From Fimbriimonas ginsengisoli Gsoil 348 (GTDB taxonomy: Bacteria > Armatimonadota > Fimbriimonadia > Fimbriimonadales > Fimbriimonadaceae), in the NCBI GenBank assembly GCA_945881865.1, contig CAMCVK010000010.1:62001-126000 (forward strand): 64,000 nucleotides of DNA, read 5' to 3'. Shown here piece after piece: positions 44,172-53,182 of this stretch; position 1 is the stretch's first letter; each line of letters starts with the position of its first letter. A program made the translations under genes and the position numbers. Below the pieces are notes generated by a model. That model worked only from the letters and a program-made list of their open reading frames with translations. It was not told where the DNA came from and did no database searches.

Positions 44172-44975
44172 TTAGCTTCGAGACCAGATCAGCGGATTTA
44201 TCACGGGGTCGTTGAGTACGTCCCCGACCTTAAGCCCAGCAGCGTAGGCTTCGGGCAAAACGTTCCGCTCGCCGTTGAACGTGCTGCCATCCGGCATGTA
44301 CGCACACGTCATCGCGCGGCGCGGTCGGTTCGTCATGTTGGCCCCGGCGCCGTGCGCGGTGAGGCCGTTATGTACCACCGCCGAGCCCGCTCTTGCCGGG
44401 CACGCCACCGGTTCGATCTCCCGCCATTCGGGATACACCCGAAACAGGTCGGCTTGGTTGTGTCCAATGCCGACGTTCTCGAATCGGGCCAGCTTGTGGG
44501 TGCCGGGCAGATACCAGAGCGCGCCGTTGGCAAGCGTGGCGTCGTCGAGTGCTACCCAGATCGACAACGAATCGCGCGACGAGAACGACCAGTACGGGTT
44601 GTCCAAATGCCAGGCCGTCGCGTTGCCAAACGGCGGCTTAATCAGCGCCTGATCGTGCCAAATCCGGATGCCATCAACGCCCGCGAGCGTGCCGACGACC
44701 TCTCCCAGGCGGGGATCGTTCATCAGCGTGTGCATGCCTTCGTGGGTGTCGGCCAGCTTCACGCACTGGGTGAAAACATGCGCGTAGTAGCTGTTCGGGT
44801 CACCTTGGTTGGTCAGGTTCCAGCCTTCCACCTTCTCGGCCAGCCGGTGCGCGACCGCTTCCTCGGTGATAAACCGCCAGATCTCAAGCTCTTCCGGGCT
44901 CAGAAAGTCTTCGAGAACGATGAATCCGTTCTCCTGGTATTCGGCAATCTGCTCGGCGGTGAGGGCAGTCTTCAC
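44172..44975 (-). CDS. phytanoyl-CoA dioxygenase (PhyH) family oxygenase, copy 2
   Basis: A 267-residue relative of the adjacent PhyH. HxD in AWHLDNPYW and the distal His in LTAHGAGANMTNRPRRA with the 2-oxoglutarate Arg. GTG 44975 is 9 bases after the permease stop; TAAGCT overlaps that stop and sits 6 bases before GTG, so it may also have its own leaderless transcript. The two PhyH copies are clearly diverged and presumably act on different or successive positions of a substrate. Confidence 0.83.
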   Translation of the reverse strand: MKTALTAEQIAEYQENGFIVLEDFLSPEELEIWRFITEEAVAHRLAEKVEGWNLTNQGDPNSYYAHVFTQCVKLADTHEGMHTLMNDPRLGEVVGTLAGVDGIRIWHDQALIKPPFGNATAWHLDNPYWSFSSRDSLSIWVALDDATLANGALWYLPGTHKLARFENVGIGHNQADLFRVYPEWREIEPVACPARAGSAVVHNGLTAHGAGANMTNRPRRAMTCAYMPDGSTFNGERNVLPEAYAAGLKVGDVLNDPVINPLIWSRS

Positions 44976-44984
44976 CCGCCCAGC

Positions 44985-45806
44985 TTAACCCTTTACGCCG
45001 CCAAGCATGATGCCTTTCACGAAGAATTTCTGGCCGGCGATGAACAGCAGAATCAGCGGGATGATGCTCATCACGCTGGCCGCCATGATCAGGTTGGTCT
45101 GCCGACCGTTCACGCTGTCGAAGTACATCATCCCGATCGGCAGCGTGCGCAGGTGGTCGCTTTTCACCAAAATCAGTGGCCAGAAGAACGAGCCGTAGCT
45201 GCCCATGAAGGTGAAAATTCCGAGCGTCGCCAAGCCCGGCTTGCAGAGCGGCATGACCACGTCCCAGAAGATCTGCAAAGGCTTTGCGCCGTCGATCTCG
45301 GCCGCTTCGTCCAGCGAAGGATGGATCGACATCATGAACTGCCGCAACATGAACGTGCCGAACGCACTGAACGCGGCCGGAACGATCAACCCGGTGTAGG
45401 AATCCAGTAGCCGCAACTCAACCATCAGGCTGAAGTTCGGGATCATCGTGACCAGGCCGGGGATCATCATCGTCGCCAGATAAAGCCGGAAGATGCTGTC
45501 GCGGCCGGGCCATTGAATCCGAGCGAACGAGTAGGCCGCCATTGAGCTCGTGACCAGCGTCAAGAACGTCACCCATGCCGCTATGAAGGCACTGTTGAAG
45601 TAATACTGGGCGTACTTGATCTGCCGGAAGACTTCGGCGTAGTTCTCCGGGTGCCAGCTGGTCGGCCACAGGTTCGGGCTTTCGACGTCGGCGAGCTCCT
45701 TGAAGCTGGCCAGCACCATCCAGATGAACGGCATCAGCGCCATCACCGAGAGCAAGACCAGCGCGATGTGTGGCCCCAGGTTCAACTTTCGCTTGCGAAC
45801 GGCCAT
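44985..45806 (-). CDS. carbohydrate ABC transporter permease, MalG type
   Basis: A 273-residue inner-membrane permease with six helices. The EAA loop is EAAEIDGAKPLQIFWDVVMPLCKPGL near residues 180-206. It pairs with the MalF-type permease upstream (ATG overlapping its stop by one base). No ATPase of the MalK type lies in the window, so a shared ATPase elsewhere is expected. Part of an import operon with a solute-binding protein and two PhyH oxygenases. Confidence 0.9.
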   Translation of the reverse strand: MAVRKRKLNLGPHIALVLLSVMALMPFIWMVLASFKELADVESPNLWPTSWHPENYAEVFRQIKYAQYYFNSAFIAAWVTFLTLVTSSMAAYSFARIQWPGRDSIFRLYLATMMIPGLVTMIPNFSLMVELRLLDSYTGLIVPAAFSAFGTFMLRQFMMSIHPSLDEAAEIDGAKPLQIFWDVVMPLCKPGLATLGIFTFMGSYGSFFWPLILVKSDHLRTLPIGMMYFDSVNGRQTNLIMAASVMSIIPLILLFIAGQKFFVKGIMLGGVKG

Positions 45807-46744
45807 TAGTAAGTCGTCTCCCGGTTGCCAAACTTCCAGTTGAGAAGCGTGATGGCAAAGATGAGGGCAAAAAGGACAAGCGAGACGGCCGACGCAAATC
45901 CCATCTGAAGCTCAACGAACGCTTTATTGTAAATGTAATAGGCGATCGTCGTGGTTGTTCCCGCCGGGCCGCCGCCGGTCATGACGCGGGCTTGCTCGAA
46001 GCCGCCCTGAAGACCGCCGATGAACGACATCACGAGAATGAAGAAGGTCGTTGGTGCCAGCTGCGGCCAGGTGACGTTGCGGAAAACCTTCCACCGGTTG
46101 GCTCCGTCCAGCTCGGCCGCCTCCGTGAGCTCCGATGGCACGTTGCCAAGGGCCGCCAAATAGAGCAATGTGTTGCCGCCGCCCAGCGCCCCCCAAATCC
46201 CCATGATGAGAATCGCCTCGCGGGCACCAAACCCGAACTGCATGGGCACGAAGCCGACTTTCTCGACTCCTAGTGCCGCCAGGTTCTGGGTCGAGAGCAA
46301 CCAGTTCGGTCCTTGAACGCCAAACACGCTTTCGATGAATCGATTGATCGGGCCGAAGTCCGGGTTGTACAGCGCCTTCCAAAGGATCATCACCGCCACG
46401 CCGCTCGTCACGCTTGGCAGGTAAAGCAGAGTTCGGTACACGACGATGCCCCGAATCTTGGAATCTAAAAGCAACGCGACTGCTAGCGAGCCGACAATGG
46501 AGAGCGGAATGCCGATGAGGAAATAGAAGGTGTTGACCAGATAAAGCCAAAAACCGTTATCCGTCGCCATGTTCACAAAGTTGTCGAAGCCGATAAACCG
46601 AACCGGCGAACCCTGAAGGTCCCAGTTGGTAAACGCCGCGCCGAATGAGAACGCCACCGGACCGGCGGTGAAGATCAAGAATCCGAGCAAGTTTGGCAAC
46701 AGAAAAGCAAGCCCAATGAAGAGGCGCCGCCGCTGCTTGTTCAC
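45806..46744 (-). CDS. carbohydrate ABC transporter permease, MalF type
   Basis: A 312-residue permease with six helices and the EAA loop ELTEAAELDGANRWKVFRNVTWP near 207-229. GTG 46744 overlaps the solute-binding-protein stop (GTGA). It forms the heteromeric channel of a sugar or sugar-like importer with the MalG-type partner. Confidence 0.9.
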   Translation of the reverse strand: MNKQRRRLFIGLAFLLPNLLGFLIFTAGPVAFSFGAAFTNWDLQGSPVRFIGFDNFVNMATDNGFWLYLVNTFYFLIGIPLSIVGSLAVALLLDSKIRGIVVYRTLLYLPSVTSGVAVMILWKALYNPDFGPINRFIESVFGVQGPNWLLSTQNLAALGVEKVGFVPMQFGFGAREAILIMGIWGALGGGNTLLYLAALGNVPSELTEAAELDGANRWKVFRNVTWPQLAPTTFFILVMSFIGGLQGGFEQARVMTGGGPAGTTTTIAYYIYNKAFVELQMGFASAVSLVLFALIFAITLLNWKFGNRETTY

Positions 46745-48084
46745 GGGTTTTCACCCTTAAGCTCGCGGTACATCTTCGCATACAGCGGATTGATTTCAAT
46801 ATTGCGTTTGATTCGCTCGTTGGTGTCGATAGCGGCTTGCTTCATCGCTTCGGGCACCGGCTTCAGGTCGTTTTTCACCAAGTCCAGCTGGTTCTTCAGT
46901 GGCGCGATGTCGGTGCCCTTTAAGAAAGGGCTGAATTCCGCTGCCTCGGCGTGTTCGTTGACAAATCGCCAGATCTCGTTGTAATCCTCTTGAGGGTATG
47001 CCGGGTTGAAGAGAAATTCCTCGGTATAGGCATACTTTTTCACCGGTGAGATCGCGTCGGCCTGGGAGTTGATCAAGTCGTTGTACGGCTTCTCCGACAT
47101 GAATTTCAGGAATCTTAGCGCCGCTTCCCTCTTAGGGCTATACCGATTGATCATCGTGATACCGCCGCCGCCTTGATACAAGCGCTGCTTCGTGAAGGGA
47201 AGCGGAACGCAGCCAAGGTTGAGGCCCTTCTGGCTGCGCATCAAATTCAGCCACCAGCGGCCGCCGTAGGCCATGGCGACGCGCCCTCCCATGAGAAACG
47301 TGATTCCGCCTGAGCCCCATCCGCCCTGGGTCGCCAGGGCGGCTTCTTCCATGGGAGACGGAGCAATCTTGTACTTATGCAGCAGGTCGCGCGACCGCTG
47401 CACGGCGTCGATCGCTTCTGGGCTGCCGATAAGGCTTACGGTTCCGTCCTTTGAGAACTGTCGCCCGCCACTCTGAAAAATGAGGTCGCCAGTGTTGCCG
47501 AAGTCCCAGTAAAAGCCGAACTGCTTTGCCTTGCCCGCTTCGTCGCGCACCGTCAGCTTCTTCGCGGTCGCGATGAGATCGTGCCAACTCCAGTCGCGTT
47601 TGGGATACGGCACACCCGCCTTGTCGAAAAGGTCCTTGTTGTACCAAACGGCGTTTGTGTTCGCGTTCCGAGGAAAACCGTAGATGCGATCTCGGTACAC
47701 GCAGCCGGGCAAAAGCGTCGGCCAGATCAGATCGTAAATGTCGATGTCCATCTTCTCGAAGTCATCGGTGACATCGAGCGGAATACCGGCGCGGACAAAG
47801 TTTTCTAGATTCTCCGCCGAGTAACCGTCGAAGAGGTCCGGCCCCACGCCGCCGATGGATTGAACGATGACCTTTTGGGAGTCCGCATTCTGCGGGTCGA
47901 TCGTCAAGAAGAGATCCGGGTTCAGCTTGTTGAAGAGCGCACACTGCTCAGCGCGGACCGGGTTATTGTCTGTTGCCCAAACCAACGTCGTCCGTTTACC
48001 ACCCGGCAGGGGCGGCGTAAGGCTGGCCGCAAACATGCTCAGCAGGATTAACCCCAGCAGAGTTAGGAGGAAGGATGCTTTCAT
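46741..48084 (-). CDS. extracellular solute-binding protein, family 1
   Basis: A 447-residue protein with an N-terminal hydrophobic segment (LLTLLGLILLSMFAASL) and no clear lipobox, so it may be membrane-anchored or cleaved. The rest matches sugar-binding proteins of CUT1 importers: LVWATDNNPVRAEQ, GFPRNANTNAVWYNKDLFDKAGV, GGITMINRYSPKREAALRFLKFMSE. ATG 48084 chosen at the signal; the open frame upstream overlaps the divergent ABC gene and is not coding. First gene of the import operon. Confidence 0.87.
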   Translation of the reverse strand: MKASFLLTLLGLILLSMFAASLTPPLPGGKRTTLVWATDNNPVRAEQCALFNKLNPDLFLTIDPQNADSQKVIVQSIGGVGPDLFDGYSAENLENFVRAGIPLDVTDDFEKMDIDIYDLIWPTLLPGCVYRDRIYGFPRNANTNAVWYNKDLFDKAGVPYPKRDWSWHDLIATAKKLTVRDEAGKAKQFGFYWDFGNTGDLIFQSGGRQFSKDGTVSLIGSPEAIDAVQRSRDLLHKYKIAPSPMEEAALATQGGWGSGGITFLMGGRVAMAYGGRWWLNLMRSQKGLNLGCVPLPFTKQRLYQGGGGITMINRYSPKREAALRFLKFMSEKPYNDLINSQADAISPVKKYAYTEEFLFNPAYPQEDYNEIWRFVNEHAEAAEFSPFLKGTDIAPLKNQLDLVKNDLKPVPEAMKQAAIDTNERIKRNIEINPLYAKMYRELKGENP

Positions 48085-48177
48085 CGGTGAAGGCCGCCCA
48101 TACGTTATCACATCCGCAAGTGCTTTCGAAACGCCGTCGAAAAGCTCCAAAAGGCCCAAGTCGGTGCCAGCTACCGC

Positions 48178-48183
48178 TACACT
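48178..48183 (+). promoter_or_regulatory. TACACT -10 box of the Nat-type exporter, leaderless type
   Basis: TACACT ends 7 bases before ATG 48191, again predicting a transcript start at the start codon. Confidence 0.5.
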
Positions 48184-48190
48184 AGCCCGC

Positions 48191-48940
48191 ATGGTTGAAA
48201 CGAACGGACTCTGTAAGGAGTTCCGCGATAAAACAGGGGTGAAACGTGCCGTGGACAACGTCTCCTTCCTGGCCCGCGAGGGCGAAATCTTTGGCCTACT
48301 TGGTGTGAACGGTGCCGGAAAAACCACGACCCTTCGCATCCTCTCCACGGTGATCCAAGCGACTTCGGGCACGGCAACCGTAAACGGCTATGACGTCGTG
48401 CGGGACTCGCAAAAAGTGCGCGCCAGCATCGGATTCATGAGTACCAGCACGGCACTGTACGGCCGCCTTACCGGCAAAGAGACGCTCGAATACTTTGGCA
48501 AGCTATACGGCCTGAGCCAGGCCCGGATCACAGAGCGGATCGCATTCGTCACCGAGAAACTGAATCTCGGCGAGTTTATTGGAAAGCTCTGCGACACGCT
48601 TTCAACCGGCCAGAAGCAGCGCGTGAACATCGCCCGAACCATCTTGCACGATCCCGCCGTGCTCTTCCTTGACGAACCAACCTCCGGATTGGACATCGTC
48701 ACTAGCCAGGCGGTCATGGAATTCATCGAAGACTCGCGCGCCCAGGGCAAAACCATCGTCTTCAGCTCGCACATCATGAGCGAGGCCGAGCGGCTCTGCG
48801 ATCGCATCGCCATCATTCACGACGGGCACATCGGCGCCGAAGGCACCCTAGCCGAGCTAAAAGCCTCCACCGAGAGCGAAACATTGGAACAAGCATTTTT
48901 GAAGATCGTGAAATACGAGCGGGAGCTGTCCCTTGCTTGA
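48191..48940 (+). CDS. ABC transporter ATP-binding protein, NatA-like
   Basis: A 249-residue ATPase: Walker A GVNGAGKTTT, signature LSTGQKQRVNIAR (normally LSGGQ; Thr for Gly at one position), Walker B AVLFLDEPTSGLD, and H-loop FSSHIMSEAE. This 'NatA' type powers export of small ions, drugs or lipids with an ABC-2 permease. The frame runs upstream to 47867 opposite the solute-binding protein but coding starts at ATG 48191. The permease overlaps its end. Confidence 0.9.
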   Translation: MVETNGLCKEFRDKTGVKRAVDNVSFLAREGEIFGLLGVNGAGKTTTLRILSTVIQATSGTATVNGYDVVRDSQKVRASIGFMSTSTALYGRLTGKETLEYFGKLYGLSQARITERIAFVTEKLNLGEFIGKLCDTLSTGQKQRVNIARTILHDPAVLFLDEPTSGLDIVTSQAVMEFIEDSRAQGKTIVFSSHIMSEAERLCDRIAIIHDGHIGAEGTLAELKASTESETLEQAFLKIVKYERELSLA

Positions 48941-50093
48941 CGTCATGAAGAAGGAGCTTCGCGAGCTTTTTCGCGACAAGCGGGTGCGCGGGACCGCGTT
49001 CATCGGCCCGATCGTGCTCATCTTCGGCCTGATGTTCCTGTTCTCCAGCGTCATTGGCGGCCTCGCAAAACCCAGCTCCACGAAGGTCCACGTCATCACG
49101 TCGAACAGCCCATACACCGCGCTATTCAAAACGAGTGGGTTCCAGATCGTCCCGGTCGCGTCCGTCGAGGAAGGCAAAAAGCTTCTCACTGACGGAAAGG
49201 CCCGGGTCGTGGTCGAATTCCTACCCGTGAAAGACGGCGTTACTCCGATGAAAGTGCGATTCGACGAGCGCGAGCAACTCAGCGTCATCACGAAGGAGCG
49301 CGTCTCGGCGGTAGCCAACGCAGTGAACGAGAAGCAACGGGAGCTGTTCATGAAAGCCAGCAGCATCCCCGCTTCGAGCGTTGCCCCGATTCAAGTCAGT
49401 TCGGAAAACATCGGTGCCAAGGACGATAGCAATCCCGGCGAACTCCTCGTTTCGTTGCTGCCCTATCTCATCGTCATCTGGGCGTTCTACGGCGGCATGG
49501 GCTCGGCGGCAGACATGGTCGCCGGCGAAAAGGAACGGGCGACCCTCGAAACTTTGCTGATCACGCCGATCAGTCGGACGCAGATCGCACTTGGAAAGAC
49601 GGCGGCGCTGGGCGTCATATGCCTTCTCAGTTCCCTTTCGTCGCTGGTTGGGTTGGCTCTGTTCGCGCTGATCAAACCGAAGGGAAGCGAAATCATGTTC
49701 AAGAACGGGCTGGGCGTCACCCTCCCAGCTTTCTTTTGGATTCTAGTTCTGCTGCTCCCGCTCGTTGCCTTCTTCGCCAGCATGCTAGTTGCCCTCAGCG
49801 CCTACGCAAAGAACAGCCGTGAAGCCCAGACGTATCTCGGTCTTGGCAGCTTCATCGTCGTGATGCCGGCGATGTTTAGCCAGTTCATTGGCCTGACTGA
49901 CTACTCGCGGGCCCAGTGGGTGAACTTGGTTCCGGTTCTGAACACGGCGGCCAACATCCGCAGCGTTCTCATTGGCAAAACTGACATTCCAGGCATCGCC
50001 ATTACGGTGTTGGTCTGCTCGGTTCTGGCGGCGATCATGTTAAGAATCGCGATCGTTTTGTTCAATCGCGAGAAGGTGCTTGCCCGAAACTAA
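48933..50093 (+). CDS. ABC-2 type permease, NatB-like
   Basis: A 386-residue protein: one N-terminal helix (~20-41), an extracytoplasmic domain of about 140 residues, and five or six helices from ~170 on. EKERATLETLLITPISRTQIALGK is the typical NatB/ABC-2 motif. TTG 48933 overlaps the ATPase stop by 8 bases; ATG 48945 is an alternative. Together with NatA it exports an unknown substrate; sodium in the Bacillus pair. Confidence 0.88.
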   Translation: MLDVMKKELRELFRDKRVRGTAFIGPIVLIFGLMFLFSSVIGGLAKPSSTKVHVITSNSPYTALFKTSGFQIVPVASVEEGKKLLTDGKARVVVEFLPVKDGVTPMKVRFDEREQLSVITKERVSAVANAVNEKQRELFMKASSIPASSVAPIQVSSENIGAKDDSNPGELLVSLLPYLIVIWAFYGGMGSAADMVAGEKERATLETLLITPISRTQIALGKTAALGVICLLSSLSSLVGLALFALIKPKGSEIMFKNGLGVTLPAFFWILVLLLPLVAFFASMLVALSAYAKNSREAQTYLGLGSFIVVMPAMFSQFIGLTDYSRAQWVNLVPVLNTAANIRSVLIGKTDIPGIAITVLVCSVLAAIMLRIAIVLFNREKVLARN

Positions 50094-50102
50094 GGAATCG
50101 CG

Positions 50103-50110
50103 GGTACCTT
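50103..50110 (+). promoter_or_regulatory. GGTACCTT -10 box before the HAD phosphatase
   Basis: TACCTT ends 8 bases before ATG 50119. Leaderless type, just after the natB stop. Confidence 0.55.
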
Positions 50111-50118
50111 CCGGGTCC

Positions 50119-50910
50119 ATGGCCGTACGACTCATCGCCATTGACCTGGACGGCACCCTCCTCATGCGGAGCGGATTCCCGCATCCCGAAAACGTAGCCG
50201 CGATCGCCGAAGCCCGCGCCGCTGGAATCTACGTCGTTCTAGCCAGCGGTCGGGTGCAGACGAGCGTCCGGTACTACGCCAAGCTCGTCGGCATCGAGCA
50301 GCCGATGGTCTGCTGTAACGGGGCCGATGCGGTTTGGACCGACGGACGCGAGATCTTGCACCGCCGCTTGGACCCAGCTTGCGTCCGGGAGATCATTGAC
50401 ACGGCCCGCCAAGACGGCATTCACGCTAGCATCTACACCCGCGACCGGGTCATTTTCCTCCAGGAAGGCGCGTGGGCGGAGCGATATCGCGAGCGGGTGA
50501 AACACGTTGAACCCGAGAGCCTGCTGCCAGAAAACCTGGACGACCTGGACGTTTCGAAGGTGCTCCTGATGACCGAGGCTAGCCGCGTCGCCGGATTAAG
50601 GGAACTTTTCGCGGCAAAGTTAGACCAAAGCTTGGTTCACACGACGGAGTCGGAACCAGAATATCTCGAATTTCTACCCAAAGGAGCCGACAAGGGCTCC
50701 GCCCTCGCGGTGGTTGCCGAGAGCCTAGGCATCCAGCAGGCGGAGTGCGCAGCGATCGGCGACTACCTGAACGATTTGGAAATGGTTCGCTGGGCCGGCA
50801 TCAGTGGCGCCATGGAAAACGCACATCCGACACTGAAAGAAGCCGCAGATGCTGTGTGGGGTCACCACGAAAATGCCGGGGTTGCAGAGTTTATTCGGGC
50901 TATAATGTAG
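50119..50910 (+). CDS. HAD-superfamily hydrolase, Cof/IIB type
   Basis: A 263-residue phosphatase. Nucleophile motif I is AIDLDGTLL (D9, D11), motif II has ASGR, motif III Lys in LPKGADKGSAL, and motif IV GDYLNDLEMV. The Cof group usually acts on sugar phosphates, flavin phosphate or other small metabolites. Start ATG 50119 is set by the box above; the frame opens at 50080 within the natB end. Confidence 0.9.
   Translation: MAVRLIAIDLDGTLLMRSGFPHPENVAAIAEARAAGIYVVLASGRVQTSVRYYAKLVGIEQPMVCCNGADAVWTDGREILHRRLDPACVREIIDTARQDGIHASIYTRDRVIFLQEGAWAERYRERVKHVEPESLLPENLDDLDVSKVLLMTEASRVAGLRELFAAKLDQSLVHTTESEPEYLEFLPKGADKGSALAVVAESLGIQQAECAAIGDYLNDLEMVRWAGISGAMENAHPTLKEAADAVWGHHENAGVAEFIRAIM
50901..50906 (+). 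promoter_or_regulatory. TATAAT -10 box for the exported Ig-like protein gene
   Basis: A consensus TATAAT in the last codons of the HAD gene, 55 bases before ATG 50961. AAGGAG lies just upstream of the ATG: a leadered gene with a strong ribosome site. Confidence 0.6.
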
Positions 50911-50960
50911 TTGCGACCAGGAGGGTCGCGCGTTAGGCACATTACGGAAAGGAGAAGACC

Positions 50961-51935
50961 ATGGAACGGTTATTCATTCGCTTTTTAACGGTCCTCGCGG
51001 TGCTGTGCACTGCGGTCGCCGCCAATGCGGGAACGCTCACTCTCAAGAGCCCAACCCAAGGCTCCTTTTTGGGGCTCTCGAACCAACTTAAGTTTTTGCT
51101 TACCGGGAGCGTCGTGGACGTTACCGTGAAGGCAGTTCTCACCGGCCCCGCAGGCACCACGGAACAAGAAAAGACCTTCACGCCCAACAGCGAGAACAAG
51201 GTCGACGACAGCCTTCCGCTCAATTTTAACGAGAGCACGCCCGAAGGTAACTACACGCTCACGGTCTCGGCGACCGAACCCGGCAACACCTACGCGCCCA
51301 AGACGGTCACCTTCCGCGTGGACACAGTTCGCCCCAAGTTTCTGGAATCGACCCCTGGCAACGGACAGTCGGTCAAGGGCATCGTTCGAGTCCGCGCCAC
51401 GTTGAAGGAAACGAACCTCAAGAGCTGGGACGTCAAGATCAACGGCCAGGCCATTCCCAACAACACCGGAACCACCACGGCAGTCGCAGTCAACTGGGAC
51501 ACCAGCGGAATCGAATTCGACGGCAGCCAAAGTATCACGATTACGGCGCGCGACCTCAGCGGAAATGAGGCCGTTCAGAACATTAGTGCAACCCTGGACC
51601 GTGTCGCTCCGATCATCACGATCGCCTACCCAAGAAGCGACTCGCAAGTACTGCCGGGCACGACGATTCCAGTTTTGATCGACATCGCTGACGCCAGTAC
51701 GTCGAGCATTGACGGAACCGGCATCGACGTTGTGGCCAAGACCCTCACCGGGGCATACCTCACGCGGGTCTCAAGACTCAGCGTAAAAGGCTCGGGTTCA
51801 AACATTTTGCGGTGGACCGGAAGAATCCTCTACAAGGCCGGATTGCTTCCGCGCAAATTCAAAATCACGGTTACCGCCATCGATAAGGCCGGTAACCGTG
51901 CCGCGAACCAAGAAGTCATCGTTACGGTGCGATAA
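50961..51935 (+). CDS. exported protein with bacterial Ig-like domains
   Basis: A 324-residue protein: signal peptide (LFIRFLTVLAVLCTAVAANA), then two to three beta-sandwich domains of Ig/FN3 type, with phrases such as PEGNYTLTVSATEPGN, DLSGNEAVQNISATLDRVAPIITIAYPRS and TVTAIDKAGNRAANQEVIVTV. Such domains usually mediate adhesion or surface attachment. AAGGAG 9 bases before the start. No catalytic residues are seen. It precedes an outer-membrane barrel and a caspase-like protein, possibly as one exported set. Confidence 0.77.
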   Translation: MERLFIRFLTVLAVLCTAVAANAGTLTLKSPTQGSFLGLSNQLKFLLTGSVVDVTVKAVLTGPAGTTEQEKTFTPNSENKVDDSLPLNFNESTPEGNYTLTVSATEPGNTYAPKTVTFRVDTVRPKFLESTPGNGQSVKGIVRVRATLKETNLKSWDVKINGQAIPNNTGTTTAVAVNWDTSGIEFDGSQSITITARDLSGNEAVQNISATLDRVAPIITIAYPRSDSQVLPGTTIPVLIDIADASTSSIDGTGIDVVAKTLTGAYLTRVSRLSVKGSGSNILRWTGRILYKAGLLPRKFKITVTAIDKAGNRAANQEVIVTVR

Positions 51936-51974
51936 ATTCGCACGTCATCTACAGGGACCTGCTCGTCCCTACTC

Positions 51975-53177
51975 ATGGAGAGATTGTTGAAGAACAGGAT
52001 GTTCTCACTGAACGCTGGCTTGTCGTCCCTGGGGATGCTTGCTCTGGCGGGGTTTGGCCACGCGCAAGTGGCCGACATGCTTAGCGCGTTCGACGCGGGA
52101 AGCCGGTCGTCTGGTGCCGGCGGAGCCCTCACCGGGGCGTCTCCCGATACTTTGGCCACCTACTACAACCCGGCCGCGCTTGCCTACATCGACCGCAAAA
52201 CGCTGAACATCGTGCAGAAAAACCTGCCGAACGGTCGCAACAGCGTCGTCGGGAAGTACTACGACCAAACCAAAACCACGACGAACCGAAGCGGAAACCA
52301 AGCGGTTACGCACGTTGGGTTCGCGGTACCGATGTCCAGCCTGCGCAAAGGCGGAATTGGCACGCTCGCTTTCTCCTACACCATCGGCGGATACCTTGAG
52401 GAGTCTTCCACCGGGCCGACAAACTCGGCGCTGGAACTGATTCCCGGCCTCGGCGTGCGCAACTTTACCGAGAAGAAGAGCGCGAAGAGCGAGTTCTATA
52501 CGCTGGCCTACGGTCGCACGAACGGCGCGGGGAACTTCGCCTACGGCGTTGGGCTCACCGTCGTGAACCAGCTGATGCAGCTGCGGCAAACCGGTCTTTT
52601 GGTGGACGGCAGCGGAAACGAGATAAACCCCGGCGCTTCGCCTATTTCGTTCCCGAATGTCCGCACAAATGGAACCGGGCTCGGCTTGCTTGCGGGCGTG
52701 ATGTTTTCGCCGGTGAACAATCCGGATCTATCGGTCTGGGCGTCTCTTCGAACGCCCATTGAACTTAACGGTGTGAGCAAAGACGCCGTTTCCTACGACC
52801 GCATTCCCGGCCGACTCATCGCCGGTGGCGCCATCCGTCGCGATGGCTTCCGGAAGGGTGCCCAGGACTATCTCGTTTTGGCCACGCAGGTGACCTACTA
52901 CTTTAGCGGCGGGGCCAGCCAATTCTTCGATCGAAGCTCGCAAAGCGTCACCAGCGTAGGTGCCGAGTACTATCTGGTTTTGGGGCTCGCCCGCGTCCCG
53001 CTTCGGGTGGGCTATCAGGGAATTACGAAAGGCGGCCGAGGCTTCGCGTCGCGTAAGGGTCTCACCTACGGCATTGGTTTTCAGCCCGGAAACGGCAAAT
53101 ATGTGCTTGACTTAAACTACTTCCAACCTTCTGGCGGCGGCGGCGACACCAGCATCACCGCGACGTACCGATTCTGA
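51975..53177 (+). CDS. outer-membrane beta-barrel protein, FadL/PorV-like
   Basis: A 400-residue protein with signal peptide (ends near FGHAQ) and a phrase common to FadL/UPF0164/PorV barrels: ASPDTLATYYNPAALAYIDRKTL. It then has alternating amphipathic strands and a C-terminal Phe (ITATYRF) as needed for Bam insertion. It could transport hydrophobic molecules or act as a type IX-like shuttle, but neither is certain. Its presence is the best evidence here for an outer membrane. ATG 51999 is an alternative start. Confidence 0.8.
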   Translation: MERLLKNRMFSLNAGLSSLGMLALAGFGHAQVADMLSAFDAGSRSSGAGGALTGASPDTLATYYNPAALAYIDRKTLNIVQKNLPNGRNSVVGKYYDQTKTTTNRSGNQAVTHVGFAVPMSSLRKGGIGTLAFSYTIGGYLEESSTGPTNSALELIPGLGVRNFTEKKSAKSEFYTLAYGRTNGAGNFAYGVGLTVVNQLMQLRQTGLLVDGSGNEINPGASPISFPNVRTNGTGLGLLAGVMFSPVNNPDLSVWASLRTPIELNGVSKDAVSYDRIPGRLIAGGAIRRDGFRKGAQDYLVLATQVTYYFSGGASQFFDRSSQSVTSVGAEYYLVLGLARVPLRVGYQGITKGGRGFASRKGLTYGIGFQPGNGKYVLDLNYFQPSGGGGDTSITATYRF

Positions 53178-53182
53178 CAACC

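Noticed and set aside
44016-45410. 464-codon open frame on the plus strand
   Set aside because: Runs antisense across two real genes (PhyH and a permease) and shows no domain.
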